Part shown: positions 32,061-43,696 of the stretch, one piece after another
Position numbering within the stretch: position 1 is the first letter of the stretch
How the letters are laid out: each line of letters starts with the position of its first letter
Source of the DNA: Odontocerum albicorne
Lineage: Eukaryota > Arthropoda > Insecta > Trichoptera > Odontoceridae
NCBI GenBank assembly: GCA_949825065.1
Contig: OX463862.1
Span: forward strand, 18,965,118-19,029,117
Direction: 5' to 3'
DNA: 64,000 bases
The notes under the pieces: generated by a model
Told to the model about the DNA's origin: nothing
The model's database searches: none
What the model saw: the letters and a program-made list of their open reading frames with translations, nothing else
Made by a program: the position numbers and the translations under genes

Positions 32061-32634
32061 GCTGCTTATCCGCAAACTCACCGACCACACCGCTGTACTG
32101 GATCCGGTGGCATACCGAATCGAGACCATCGGAACACAAAGGCATGTTTCCTTTTCCTTATTTGAAAGAATAAATATGAACCGTAAGTCAATATATACAA
32201 AATATTTAAATCAAAGTTAAAGTAAAAACAATGGACACAATAATTTCTTTAAATAAAAATATACAAACATATATAGCGCTTCAGTTTTCCCAGTTCCAAA
32301 GTACTATTCTAACACAATGAATGTTTATATTCAACTTATCATATTTCCCTCTCAATACAAAAAGAAATATATAAATACATAAATGCCCCATCTCTACAGA
32401 CAGAAAGTTGATAGGCGATGTCAAAAACAGAATGTAAAACTGGGACCATTTGTCAATAGGCTTTTTACATTAGCGAATCTATTGCGAAACAAGACGACAG
32501 CAGTTGATGAATCCCTTCTCAACGATTGAGGGCTGGGAAGACAGTTGTCAGGGCTTAAACTCTCACGGTTTCATCTTCGTTTAACCTTTCGTGAAAAAGA
32601 AAACTTAATTTTTCAATGGTGAAATTTAAATACA
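32061..32634. other. Unassigned sequence
   Basis: Nothing recognised. Confidence 0.35.
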
Positions 32635-33115
32635 TTAAAGTGTATTGGTGCCAACTTGATGTATGAAAGTGAATCTTGGACTTAGCAAAAGAAGGATAAG
32701 AGTAAGAATAATTCTATGAAAATGCGTGTGCTAAAGAAAATGTATGGAGTGTCAATGTTTGAAAGAAGGTGGAATGAAGACATCAGAAATTAATGTATGG
32801 TTTAATGCAGGACGATGTGCTGAAATCGCAATATATATTTTTTTATTTCTGTTGTTGCCCATGTACATTTTTTTTTAATTACAATATATTGAAAGGGGCA
32901 TTGAAAGACGGGTAGCGACAAGGAACAAGGTAAATGGAGCATTTAATATTATAAACATCAATCACGCAATATCAACAGTACCAAAAATAACAATACATAA
33001 TAGTGTGCTGATGCTCATCTTGATGTATGGAAGTGAAACTTGGACTTGAAAGAAGAGTAAGATTAATGGTGTGGAGATGCGTGAACTAGACGACACTAAG
33101 TGTAATGTAAAATAT
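32635..33115 (+). mobile_element. LINE-A fragments, two pieces
   Basis: At 32640-32790: GTGCCAACTTGATGTATGAA AGTG (LMYES), then ATGCGTGTGCTAAAGAAAAT (MRVLKKM). At 32885-33085: the same region again with GATGTATGGAAGTGAAACTT GGAC (LMYGSETWT), preceded by ERRVATRNKVNGAF-like text. Two overlapping copies in the same orientation. Confidence 0.65.
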
Positions 33116-33267
33116 ACGACACACATTATTTTCACGTAATAGTAACATTTTATTAATAAAATATCAATAATCAGCACTAATCTGAACATAAACCGCGGCG
33201 CATGAAATCACTACCATGTAACATAGTAATGAATTGAATGAAAAAAAAACTCTACTATGATGCGTCA

Positions 33268-33478
33268 GTCAAATAACGACTCCAGCTCGGAGGTTGCGGG
33301 TTTGATTCCCGGTGAATACCAGATTTTTATAAAAAGGATTCCAGTCTTATTTTCACGTGAGTGTTCCTTCACATATTTCTGGTTGGCTGGAAGATATTAC
33401 CACATTACAAAAAGTCCGCCAGGTTATACTGTACACAATGAAAGTATAATACAATGCAATGTATGGAATATACGCTAG
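33268..33478 (+). mobile_element. SINE-S1 copy
   Basis: The head is truncated at box A. Box B-like GGTTGCGGGTTTGATTCCCG is intact. The body is TTCCAGTCTTATTTTCACGT, and the tail CTGGTTGGCTGGAAGATATT .. TCCGCCAGGTTATACTGTAC. Confidence 0.75.
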
Positions 33479-33595
33479 CAGTCATATCCTAGGGAGGCCT
33501 CCAAAATTCAGGGAAAATAGCTATGAGTCAACATTATGATATCAATTTTTATTTGCTTCTAACTAAAATATAAGAAAAAGTATTTTAGAATACTT

Positions 33596-33705
33596 AACAA
33601 CAAATTACATTGTAATTTATTTTTATCAAACACTGTTTAGTGTTTGATAAAAATAAATTACAATGCCTTTAAACCTCCACAACGTTAATGCAACTATAAA
33701 CAACA
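33596..33705. mobile_element. Penelope-like tails, palindromic
   Basis: AATTTATTTTTATCAAACAC TGTTTA meets its complement, forming a near-perfect palindrome (33611-33664), followed by AATGCCTTTAAACCTCCACA ACG. The hammerhead core is absent. Confidence 0.65.
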
Positions 33706-33707
33706 AA

Positions 33708-34416
33708 TTACTTTGTCATTCCACTTATCCCCGCTACATGTGTTTCCACCTCCTATCCCGAGGCGAAATAATTTATTATTCTAGCTGAAAAGAGCCTTGA
33801 GATATGAGGTAGAAACAAGTCTTCTTCTCCCTGGTTCCATCCCAACTCATTGTCTGCGAAGACTGTTGGGGTCAGCTCTCCTCGTCCTCAGGTTGTATGC
33901 TCTTCTGTCCCAGACTACGTCCCCCAGGCCGTGTCTCTGCATCAGGTTATCTTTTTGCACCACCCATGAATTCTTTGGTCTTCATCTGGTTATTATTCGA
34001 GGACGATCCATGGAGATTGCCTGGTACACAATGTGATTGGGTGCTCTGCGTCCAACGTGCCCATACCATCTCAATCGCCTCTCCTCCATCTTACTGTTGA
34101 TGTCTGTAACACCTAGGCTTCCACGAATGCGTGAGCTTTTTATTTTGTCTCTTAGGGACACACCAGCTGACCATCTTAGCATGCGCATTTCATCAGTTTC
34201 TAGTTGCCTAGAGTAAGAGTTATACATCGTCCAGCATTCGGAGCCATAGAGGAGTGCGGGTCTGACAATCGTTTGGTATACTTTTCCTTTTAACTCCACT
34301 GGCATTTTCGGATCACATAGAACTTCCGTCATTGATCTAAACTTCATCCATAGAGGTAGAAACAAGTCTAGCGGGGATAAATGTAATTGGTGGAATATCA
34401 AAGTAATTTATTCTTA
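33708..34416. mobile_element. MITE split by a LINE-B insertion
   Basis: Left arm AATTACTTTGTCATTCCACT TATCCCCGCTACATGTGTTT CCACCTC (33708-33755) is complementary to GAGGTAGAAACAAGTCTAGC GGGGATAAATGTAATTGGTG GAATATCAAAGTAATT (34353-34414). Without the LINE-B copy the MITE would be about 165 bp. A relative is at 36640-36830. Confidence 0.75.
33823..34352 (-). mobile_element. LINE-B insertion with 17 bp target duplication
   Basis: Flanked by GAGGTAGAAACAAGTCT at 33806-33822 and 34353-34369. The minus-strand frame 33982-34401 encodes LFLPLWMKFRSMTEVLCDPK, LKGKVYQTIVRPALLYGSEC, then MRMLRWSAGVSLRDKIKSSR and RRLRWYGHVGRRAPN: the end of an RTE-type reverse transcriptase. The 3' end (left) is the complement of ACAATGAGTTGGGATGGAAC and GAGAAGAAG. 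A 5'-truncated, target-primed insertion of 530 bp. Confidence 0.9.
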
Positions 34417-35327
34417 AATATTCTAATATGACGTTCCTCAAAGTTGAAGCCATAACCTATGAAAGTTAGAAGATATTAAAAATTACTAAGAGTTGTCAAA
34501 TCACACGAACGGCTGTTGCTCAGATTATATGAACTAACATATATGATATGTGTTTGATAAATGGGTATTTTAGTTACGAAAGAATAAAATTGAACTTGTG
34601 ACAAAATCGTGAATTGAGAAATACGCCTCCATTATTTTGCAAAGAGGGTGATGGGGCACGCAGAAAGGTGGTAGGGGTAGATGATGTTGACAAAGCATAC
34701 AAAGAACGTGTGTTTTTTGAGTTTCCCGCGCCTAGCGAAATGGCAAACAAATTATTTATTTTCAATGGCATTTATGTGTTGAGTAAACTACGGGTGTCTG
34801 TTTTATTTTAAAATCTTAAACACTGACATCATCATTTCATGACTTCTGTAAGGAATGGTACGCTGAGATCTGCTGGGTCCCAAAGTGTTATGTCATAAAT
34901 ATTGAACTTACATTAATTTATCAATTCCCTTCCTATATTACTTCATTGTACAGTGTACTCGTACAATATGACGAGTTTATTTTCAAGCGACAATCTCTTC
35001 CAGCCAACTAAACAATCGTTTAACGAAATTTGAATTGGATGATTTAAGTATTTGATTTAAAGAACAAAACAATGCAATACGATAATAATATATACAATCA
35101 AAACTACAATGAAACAACAAAAATATAAAAAATCAATAACAAATTTAACAAGGTCAGAATAATGAAACAGTAGATTCAGCAAGCACAAAGTCAAGAATTT
35201 ATGCTTGCTGAAGTGCAACAGCTTGGGCACTTATACATGCACAGGCGTTTTTCATACACAAGGCAATCAAACTCGATCACGAGGTTTAGCCTATTGTAAT
35301 GTATTACATTTTCATTGTATACAGTTC
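34417..35327. other. Unassigned sequence
   Basis: Two overlapping frames on opposite strands at 34574-34811, slightly GC-richer than the surroundings, match nothing I know. Confidence 0.3.
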
Positions 35328-35516
35328 AACCTGGCGGGTTTATTGCTATATATCATTTTTTTCCAACCAACTAGATAGATATTAAAGAGGCCTTAAGTGA
35401 AAACCAGTCTGGCAAAAATCCTTAGTAAAAAAAACTGGGTTCCAGTGGGATTTTAGCGCGCAACCTCCAAGCTGAAAGACAGGCGTCTTACTTACTAGGC
35501 CATGGAGGTCGTCTAT
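35328..35516 (-). mobile_element. SINE-S1 copy
   Basis: Reverse copy. The tail complement is AACCTGGCGGGTTTATTGCT with TTCCAACCAACTAGA, the body complement TGAAAACCAGTCTGGCAAAA, and the head complement CTTACTTACTAGGCCATGGA GGTCG. Confidence 0.8.
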
Positions 35517-35521
35517 CCGAC

Positions 35522-35622
35522 TATCCGATTAAATATGCATTGAAATGGTTTGGACATGTAGAGAGAATGAATGACGAAAGAATAATTAAACAAGAACACA
35601 AGTAATCTATTCTCCCTGCCTG
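35522..35622 (+). mobile_element. LINE-A fragment
   Basis: AAATGGTTTGGACATGTAGA GAGAATGAATGACGAAAGAA codes KWFGHVERMNDERI, the LINE-A LRWFGHVERM motif. Confidence 0.7.
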
Positions 35623-35694
35623 TACAGCGACGAACACACATGATAATGTGAATGTATGTATATATTTATTATTTTTGTATTTTATTAGCCTTTT

Positions 35695-35882
35695 GTTATG
35701 TGCTATACAGCCTGGCGGGTTTATTGCCATATCACAATATCTTCAAACCAACCAGAAAACTGTTCAAGAGGCTTGATGTGAAAACCAGACTGAACCCTTT
35801 TTTTAAAAATCTGGGTTTCAATGGAAAACGAACCCGTAACTTTCGGATTAGAAAACAGATGTCTTACCATTTAAGCCACTGT
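35695..35882 (-). mobile_element. SINE-S1 copy
   Basis: AGCCTGGCGGGTTTATTGCC (tail), GTGAAAACCAGACTGAACCC (body), AAAATCTGGGTTTCAATGG and TCTTACCATTTAAGCCACTG (head), all in complement. It lies between the two halves of LINE-A sequence at 35522 and 35955. Confidence 0.8.
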
Positions 35883-35954
35883 TTATTTTTACATTCATTT
35901 TTTGATATCGTAAATTTAAAAAAGACTAGAAAGCGACGAATGAATTTTGTGGAA

Positions 35955-36190
35955 GTTCGTCCACTGAGAAGGTGTCGTAGAGAAAGACAAAGGAAAGTAT
36001 TTTTATTTATCGAATGATATTTTGATAGAAAATTATGTATGAAAAGTTCGAGATAAATAGTATGCGGAGGTATATGGATGTACAATAAAAGAAGCCGAAT
36101 ATGTGTGACTCGATAGAAAAGTATGACGCCCTCTCTTTTCTGCCTACCCTGAGAGAGAAATGGCGTAATGGTATGTGTGAAAGTTTGAAA
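35955..36190 (+). mobile_element. LINE-A tail fragment
   Basis: RRRCRRERQRK-like text and a GGTATATGGATGTACAATAA AAGAAGC (MDV.EA) block lead to CTGCCTACCCTGAGAGAGAA (AYPERE). It continues the motif order of 35522-35622, so the two may be one copy interrupted by the SINE. Confidence 0.65.
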
Positions 36191-36639
36191 TGAAATTGTG
36201 TATTTTTATTATTCCGAAACGTATTTTCAAAAAAAAATCTAAAATCTTGATAAAATAAAAAGGAAATTTGGACGTGTAATGTTATTGAAACAAAACAGAT
36301 TTTTTCCATTTTCATAAAACACAGAAAGAGCATTTTTAACTTGTAAGTATGATTATAAAATTAATGGTTGAGGAAAAAAACACAGGAGTATTTCATGTAC
36401 GAAGTGTTACCAACTTAATGATCACACCGTAAGGGAGTTTCAGAAGTTTCAGGAGATTTCAGAGAACATTTCGCTCGCTGAAACTTTCGAAATGGTGAAA
36501 AATTGTAAAAAGAATACTTTTCAGAAGTCTGTTCAATAAATACTTGGAAATCAAATTTTAAAAAATACTTATTACATAAGTTAATCAAAGGTTTCGACTT
36601 AATATATGTGAAACTTTGTGTAAGTTTTTTTAGATGTAT
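36191..36639. other. Unassigned AT-rich sequence
   Basis: Nothing recognised. Confidence 0.35.
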
Positions 36640-36830
36640 ATAACTTTGCTATTCCACTAATTACTCGTACATTGATCCCCATGACACGTGTTTTTTCCTC
36701 GTATCTCGAGGCTCTCTCCAAGAAGAATGAGGATTGAAAAATCATTCCACCTGAATAGAAACTTAAGATACGAAGTAAAAATACGTTTTGCGGGAATTTT
36801 TATAGTAAACAGCCTAGTAGCAGCCTATTC
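36640..36830. mobile_element. Relative of the 33708 MITE
   Basis: CTTTGCTATTCCACTAATTA, TGATCCCCATGACACGTGTT and CCTCGTATCTCGAGGC on the left. On the right are CTTAAGATACGAAGTAAAAA and TTTGCGGGAAT. It follows the layout of 33708-34416 with many changes. Confidence 0.45.
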
Positions 36831-38544
36831 CGGCACATTGGACCCATCACAGAGAAATATTTATTTGTGGAACTATACCGTATTTACTCGAAATATATAG
36901 CTTCACAATCCTGTCTACTACAATGGTACATAGTAATCGGAGCACTCGACTCAACCTTGTTGATACTTCCGTTGAACAAATCTCCTCAATATTATCCAGG
37001 ATGCAGTCATTCTATGCTTTGAACATCATCTAGCACATCTTGCTTAAAGTTATCTGGAGTAATTTCGAATGGCGACAGACGGGGAGTGAATCCCGTCGCC
37101 GTTGGTTTTCAATATAATAAAAGCATGGAGAAGGTACAAAAAAATATCTACGATATCTCTATATAAGTAAGTTTGGTATATATCCATAGCTTTATCCTAT
37201 TCAGTTTCTGCTGGGCATGCTCGGATATAGCTCCTTGAGCATAAAAAATCCTACGTCTCCTGGTATACGTTATCAGACTCATTTGGTGAGTTGTGAGCTG
37301 TCCAGCATTACAACAAAGATTAGCGTTAAAGGTTCCTAACAATTACACTAGACTGCACCGACAAGAACTGTTCTCAATAACAAAGTACGGGTCTTCCAGC
37401 TAATATGCCTGTTGAAAGGGCCTTAACTCTTCTGAAAGGGCCTTAACTCTTCTGGACTGCTTCGGATATTGACATATTTCATATTACATCACAAAAAGCA
37501 AAAGAAAATTTTCTTCTAAGATTGAGCGCGTTAGAAAGCAATCATCAACATATTTAAGTGACTTTGAATTTATGTGTGTATATGTATATGTTTGCATATA
37601 CAAAATTTAAATAAGTTTTTTTTAATGTTATTTTTTTTGAATTTTTCAATGTAATTGGGTTAAGCCTGTATTGAGAAAATAAATAAATAAAAATAATGTA
37701 TTAAACTATCATCATCATGATAACCAGTGTTACTTGTTTAAATTGTGTGACAATATTTTCTAGCATCGAATATCAAATCAACAGCATTGTTTGTTATCTA
37801 TCATCTACAGACTTTTATTCTAAACATAAAACCTGCAAACACCAAATTATTTTTATCCTAAAATTCTATCTTTTATCACTATTATATTTATATAAAAATC
37901 TAATGTCTATCTTTCTGTAATGTAAATTTGTTTTGCAATATTCTTGGGAAAGAATCGTTGTGTCGTAATAAACCCGTCAAACATCACATAATAAATTGAT
38001 ATTTATTCTAACTATTATTGACATTTCGCCTTTTTTAAATGTGTAACTGTAACTTTTTTGTCACGCCCCAGTCTCCCACGTTTGCAGTCCACACCTTAGT
38101 CTACTCAAGTTTCATACGACCTAGAATTAAAAGTGGAAACTGAGTCGTACCTGCTCGTTCCATCTGTTTTTAGCAGCAGCTCTGCTTATTTCCTACTTAG
38201 GAATAAAAAAAGATTATAAAAAAAACTAGTTTTAAATATAATGAAAGAAACTGATATTCAAGGAAAATGTAGGCGGTAACTTAAAATATAAAGCCGTTGA
38301 TATTTTTTTTAAATGCTTATATAATATTTTAAGTTCCTTTTAGAAATTAAGATAATTAAATAAAACGTGTCTTAAACTTCTATAGTTGACTCCACAGATG
38401 GGTGTATTGTGATTGAATGCACTTTGCCTAACTGGGTGTAGTCCAATAGAAATGTTTGTCCAAATGATCTGACAAAAACGTTAATTAATAAATTAGTTTG
38501 TTATTCTACTAATTATATAAATCCACGCTTCTTACCGCCGTTAT
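36831..38544. other. Unassigned sequence
   Basis: No feature supported except a 20 bp tandem duplication (GAAAGGGCCTTAACTCTTCT, 37417-37456). Confidence 0.35.
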
Positions 38545-38900
38545 TTATTTATTAATTTAACACTTTTATTGCAAATACAATCTGGCGGGCGTGTTACCAG
38601 GCGGCAACCTCTTCCAACCAACCAGACACAAAGTAAATGAAGCAAGTTACATGGTTGCATAAATCATTCAAATGACTATTCATGCCCATGAAATCCATAA
38701 ACACACACGTGAGCATATACCCACGAATCCCACAGAGACGGGCAATGACCCGAACATTATTTTTCATGTAAAGTGAGATATCATCAATCAAAAGAAAAGG
38801 AAGGGATGGTTAAGAGGAAAGGAAAAGAAAAATCGGGAATGAAACACGTTATTTTACTTACTAGAAATGAAGAGTTTTTTTCAGTCGCTTCTTTAAGCAT
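38545..38900 (-). mobile_element. LINE-C 3' end
   Basis: Tail complement TTTAACACTTTTATTGCAAA followed by GGCGGGCGTGTTACCAGGCG, AAAGTGAGATATCATCAATC and ACGTTATTTTACTTACTAGA. The last few ORF codons (complement of GTTTTTTTCAGTCGCTTCTT TAAGCATGC, LACFKKRLKK) are just visible at 38873-38901. Very similar to 14740-15075. Confidence 0.87.
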
Positions 38901-39074
38901 GCGTTAGTAAAGTAGCAAAGTATTTCATTATAAAATTTTCTAATATAAAGTTACATAAAACTTTTGACAAACTATTGTTTGTTTGCGCAATAAAGTACTT
39001 TTTTAATGATACTTTTGGTTAACTGTGTACGAAGAAGTAAAAATCTGAAAGGTATAGATATCACATCGGCTGAG
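38901..39074. other. Unassigned AT-rich sequence
   Basis: Nothing recognised. Confidence 0.35.
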
Positions 39075-39360
39075 ATAGTTCAGTTTAGTTCCATTCCACT
39101 ACCACCCACACGGTTATGGGGGACAAAATGTCTCCCCATCCGACGCGATCTTCACAGATCGAAATCTTCTATATTTATTTTTATGAGATTGACATCACGT
39201 AGTGACAAAGAAGGAACTGTCCAAAGGGACTTTTTCTCCGGTGACGACATACCTGAGTGTAATAGTAGCGACGACGGATTTAAGGTCCGACATTACGGAA
39301 AAATGAAAATGACTCGCAGTGCAGTCAGGTTTTTCTTATAAAGTGGCTTAAGGACTGGGG
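39075..39360 (+). repeat. Dispersed repeat Q, copy 2
   Basis: Second copy of the 17600-17895 sequence, from CAGTTTAGTTCCATTCCACT to CTTATAAAGTGGCTTAAGG, with scattered substitutions and a small insertion (GAACTGTCCAAAGG). Confidence 0.75.
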
Positions 39361-39654
39361 CTCAAACAGCCCAGCAAGTTGCCAACACTTTCACAGAAAA
39401 TATCAAATGCTACAAAACTATGCTTTGATGCCACTAGATTGGAATAGCCAATTTTCAGTTCAGTTAAGTTCAGCTTATTAACTGAGATGAACGCTATTTT
39501 AGGAAGAATAAAACTTAATGGCTCGGGATGGATAACAATTCAGCATCCAGCGTAGTCACCAAATCTTGAATCATCAAATATCCATTTTTTGGTCCATGCA
39601 AAAGGTCCTGATCAAACTGACCAGAAGATGGTATATTTTTACTTTACCAAATTT

Positions 39655-40795
39655 TAGTATACGTGCACTGAGAAGAATACATTGAGTGACAATGTCTGAC
39701 GTAATACAGAATCAAGTGATGAAGGATAAATAGAACTTAAGACTTTAGTAAGATTATTATTAAGTAAGAGAAAGGATAAAAATACGTTGAGTGACAATAT
39801 CTGATATAATACATAATCAAGGGATTGGGGATAAATGTAACTTAAGACTGGTGTATTATTAACTAAGAGAAAGGATGAGAATACATTGGGTGACAATATC
39901 TGATATAATACAGAATCAAGTGATAAGGGATAAATGGAACTTTAGACTGATGTATTAAGTAAGAGAAAGGATAAAAATACGTTGAGTGAGAATGTCTGAT
40001 ATAATACAGAATCAAGTGATTGGGGATAAATGTAACTTAAAACTGGTGTATTAACTAAGAGATAGAGGATGAGAATACATTGGGTGACAATGTCTGATAT
40101 AATACAGAATCAAGTGATGAGGGATAAATGGAACTTAAGACTGATGTTTTAAGTAAGAGAAAGGATAAAAATACGTTGAGTGAGAATGTCTGATATAATA
40201 CAGAATCAAGTGATTGGGGATAAATGTAACTTAAGACTGGTGTATTAACTAAGAGAAAGGATGAGAATACATTGAGTGACAATGTCTGATATAATACAGA
40301 ATCAAGTGATGAGGGATAAATGGAACTTAAGACTGATGTTTTAAGTAAGAGAAAGAATAAAAATACGTTGAGTGAGAATGTCTGATATAATACAGAATCA
40401 AGTGATTGGGGATAAATGTAACTTAAGACTGGTGTATTAACTAAGAGAAAAATGATAATACTTTAGGTGACAATGTCTGCTATAATACAGAATCAAGTAA
40501 TTAGGGATAAATGTAACTTAAAGCTGTATAAAGTAAGAGGACGGATGGCTTTCTGAAATGGTTTTGGCATGTAGAACCTATGTACGTAGAAAAAATAAAC
40601 ATTGTAAATGAGAGTTGAAGACGCTGTAGAAGAACACCTAGAAAGAAAAGTATGATTAGTCACGTATATTGATTAAAGGAAATGCTAAAAGTAACAGATA
40701 TCGTTGGAGTTGTGTGAGGTGTATGGATGTAGAAGATGCAAAAGATACTGCCTCGACACAAAAACGGCGTAATGGCATGTATATGGTTTTTTTTC
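39655..40795 (+). mobile_element. LINE-A copy with internally amplified segment
   Basis: The ends are ordinary LINE-A (CGTGCACTGAGAAGAATACA at 39661; GGTTTTGGCATGTAGAACCT at 40561; GTGTATGGATGTAGAAGATG near 40718). Between them the segment coding MSDIIQNQVMRDK.NLRL repeats seven to eight times (39690-40520). Confidence 0.85.
39690..40520. repeat. Tandem array of a LINE-A coding segment, about 105-120 bp unit
   Basis: Unit GAGTGACAATGTCTGATATA ATACAGAATCAAGTGATGAG GGATAAATGGAACTTAAGAC with TGATG.TTTAAGTAAGAGAA. Two alternating unit types are visible: GATGAGGGATAAATGGAAC with TTAAGTAAGAG, and GATTGGGGATAAATGTAAC with TTAACTAAGAG, so the higher-order period is about 220 bp. Confidence 0.92.
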
Positions 40796-41645
40796 CCTCG
40801 CCGTTCCTTCAGTTGTGAGGATTGTGTTCACAGCGGTTTTTAACCCTCCTTTTTCAACACCTATATCTAAATAGATGAAACACTCACACTCTGCATTCAC
40901 ATCCACACACATACTTAAATCCCAATATATCACATATATAATTCTAACCGCATCATAATCTCAACAACCACATCAACATTATGTAGAACAACTTTTCATC
41001 ACACATTCAACATTCACATTATGCTGCTTATCATAAATTCTTATAGTGTTATTAAGCGACACAAAAAATAGCGCTGTATAAAACTATGCCTAACGATAGA
41101 ATACAGCAGATTAAATCTGCCAATTGTCTTGGAACTTTAACCTTCTTGCCACCGGAACTTTAGGTTAAATCTGTCAAAACTGAAGTGCAACAGGATGCAC
41201 ACAATAAACTGAAACACGCACAAGCGTCTTCCATTAATATAATGGCAGATATCTATACTCGATCACGAGAGGTAGCTTATCGCTGGCTTTAAAACATATC
41301 TTCAATTTCCACCACTATCAAAGTTTTCTTCGTGGTTTTTTTTGTGTTGTGTAACGGCTTTTGGAGCAGGTATTTTTATGGAGAAAATAGTAAAAAGGAT
41401 GCGACATTTTTTTTTCAAAAATTCAAAAAGCTCTGTTCGTGGCAGATAAGCCTCTAATACTCATTCAAACACTAAGATGGAGTGCTGAGAAGAGATTTAT
41501 TTCCCATTTTGGAATTTGTTATGAATTCATATAGGTATTATTATTATTTAAAATGAAGAAGCCTTTTTTCGGGGGAAGAATGCGCGAGACAGATAAACGT
41601 CGAAGGGTATTTGTGATGTTAACCTAAGTAAAAACCTATTTTATG
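40796..41645. other. Unassigned sequence
   Basis: Includes an ACA/CAC-rich stretch (40880-40990); no element recognised. Confidence 0.35.
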
Positions 41646-41649
41646 TTTA

Positions 41650-41995
41650 TCAGCAACTCTATATAGCCATGTAACAAAAAATCAGTGACTCCATATAGTC
41701 ATGTAATAAAAAATCAGCAACTCTGTTGGGATGTAATAAAAAATCAACGACTCTTTATAGTGACGTTATAAAAAATCAGCGACTTTTTATAGTAATGTGT
41801 AAAAATCAGTGACTCTATATAGTCATGTAATAAAATATCAGCGACTCTTTATTGGGATGTAATAAAAAATCAACGACTCTTTATAGTGACGTAATAAAAA
41901 ATCAGCGACTCTTTATAGTCATGTTATAAAAAATCAACGACTTTATTGGGATGACTATATATAGTGATGTAATAAAAAATCAGCGACTATACCAT
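41650..41995. repeat. Tandem array, about 32-36 bp unit, ten copies
   Basis: Unit TATAGTCATGTAATAAAAAA TCAGCGACTCTTTA, with a variant TTGGGATGTAATAAAAAATC AACGACTC. Units are imperfect and of mixed order. Confidence 0.92.
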
Positions 41996-42074
41996 ATACT
42001 CGTATAGTGCTTTCAACCGATCCGAAGTTTTATTGAAAGAATGCTATCCGCGCATACAAGTGTTATAGTTCAAA

Positions 42075-42535
42075 TATTATCCACTGGCCGTGGCCTAGTT
42101 CATCGTGGTCTTAACAACATCCGTGGCCTAGTTCATAGGACGCATGTCTTCCGACCCGGAGGTAGCGGGTTTGATTCCCGCTGGAACCCAGTTTTTTTTA
42201 AATGGTTCATGTCTTGTTTACACTTAAGACCTCATAAATACGACCTCCGTGGCCTATTTGTTAAGATGCCTGTCTCCCAGGAGATAGTGAGTTCAAATCT
42301 CGCTGGCACCCAAATTTAAAAGAAAAGATTCCTGTCTGATTTTCACTTAAGGCCAATTTAACATATTTTTCTGGTTAGTTGGAAAAGATTGCCACATGGC
42401 AATACGCCTATCAGGTTGTACTGTATACATCGAAAGTTTAAAACAGTACAAACATATTTCTGTTTATTTGGAAGAGATCGCCACATGGAAATAGTCCCAC
42501 AAGGTATACAAAAACTGTATACAAAAACATTTTAA
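42075..42535 (+). mobile_element. SINE-S1 cluster, three heads
   Basis: Three tRNA-like heads follow each other. CCGTGGCCTAGTTCATCGTG at 42083 is broken after box A. CCGTGGCCTAGTTCATAGGA at 42121 has a perfect box B (GGTTTGATTCCCG). CTCCGTGGCCTATTTGTTAA at 42246 has GAGTTCAAATCTCGC. The last has the full body and LINE-C-like tail (GTTAGTTGGAAAAGATTGCC ACATGGCAATACGCC). The half tail is repeated at 42450-42520. Confidence 0.85.
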
Positions 42536-42854
42536 ACATGATTCGTTCGGGCTGCTATAGCTACCAGAAGTTTTTTTTTATATTAGTGGTTTCGAATTCC
42601 GAGCTTAAGCGCTTGTTAGAGGAGTGTTTCAATGGCACTATATAAAATTGTCCTTTGAATTAAATAGGTTACACGGTTTCTTCGAGCTTCTATTATCTAA
42701 GGCAATTATACATCGATTTCTTCTAACAAAGGAAATAAAAGCTCTATTTAACTCAATGGTTGTTTCGCGTCTAAATGATTTAATTCTATTTATTTTGGTA
42801 TGTCTGATTCGCAAATTTTTAGATTCAAGTATGTTTTGAGTGCAGTCATAAATA
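42536..42854. other. Unassigned sequence, possibly LINE 5' part
   Basis: Precedes a LINE-like frame; the frame at 42624-42839 (+) is not recognisable. Confidence 0.3.
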
Positions 42855-43175
42855 CTGATGTGTAAGCCCTTTTCTATATTGTGTACATTCAAGTGTCGCA
42901 AACGGATTGATTTAAAACTTTGTATTTTCTATTCAAGTTGTATTATTCGAATCTGTCTCAGAGATAATCCTTCGGAGAGAAGTAAAACTTTGAAGTCGAT
43001 TATATCGAATAAATTTATTGTTCCAAATCGATTCAATAAGGCGGTATTTTATATCAAGGCTTTTGCTGTTGATGTTTCTGTGGCATGGAATCGTCTGTAT
43101 CTAAGTGTTAGAGATGTGTATGGCGTGTATAACATTAGGAAGCACTTGAAAACAACTCATTTTGGGAGATAGAGA
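42855..43175 (+). mobile_element. LINE fragment, reverse transcriptase C-terminus
   Basis: The open frame 42858-43172 reads ICLRDNPSERSKTLKSIISN, then VPNRFNKAVFYIKAFAVDVS and VAWNRLYLSVRDV, with HLKTTHF at the end. This is the usual end of a LINE ORF2 (R.S.R...., F..A...WN.LP). It resembles the minus-strand frame at 53715-53933, so it is a LINE-H relative. Confidence 0.75.
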
Positions 43176-43599
43176 GGGGGGAATTTATGTTAAGAGGTAG
43201 GTTTATGCGTAAAAAAACTGACAAAAAAATGCAAATATATTTTATTCTGTTTTTTTTTCATTTGTTTTGTAATACTTTGTGTGTTTTTCTTTTAAAAAAT
43301 AACAATTAAATATAATCTGCGTATTTTTTCTCTGATCGATTGAAAAGTTTGCCATATAGCAATAAACTCACCATTTGTATATTTAATAAAGAAACAAGGA
43401 AAACGATTTTTATAGTAGCAGTCTGGCGCTCTGCTTTCACGAAAATTAAATGCTGATACGAGTACGTCTAAATTTCGTGAAAAAATCGTAAAAAAAAAGA
43501 TAAAACAAAAAGCCGAACTTAGTCGCCGACACATCCCTATGCCTAAGCGACAAATGAGACACACATGTAACGGAGACAATATTGAAACATCTACGGAAA
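43176..43599. other. Unassigned AT-rich sequence
   Basis: Nothing recognised. Confidence 0.35.
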
Positions 43600-43696
43600 T
43601 AATTTTTTTTACCATCATCATCAATCGTCCTATCACCCAGAATGAGTTTTTTTACCAGCATCATCAATCGTCCTACCACCCAGAATGAGTTTTAGC
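43600..43696. repeat. Tandem duplication, about 50 bp
   Basis: ACCATCATCATCAATCGTCC TATCACCCAGAATGAGTTTT occurs at 43611 and again from 43651 with three changes. It is the 3' end of the LINE fragment that follows. Confidence 0.85.

Noticed and set aside
34574..34811. Paired frames on opposite strands
   Set aside because: No homology, no splice context and no repeat partner; left unassigned.
35652..36017. 121-residue plus-strand frame
   Set aside because: It runs antisense through a SINE and into LINE-A debris; no consistent product.
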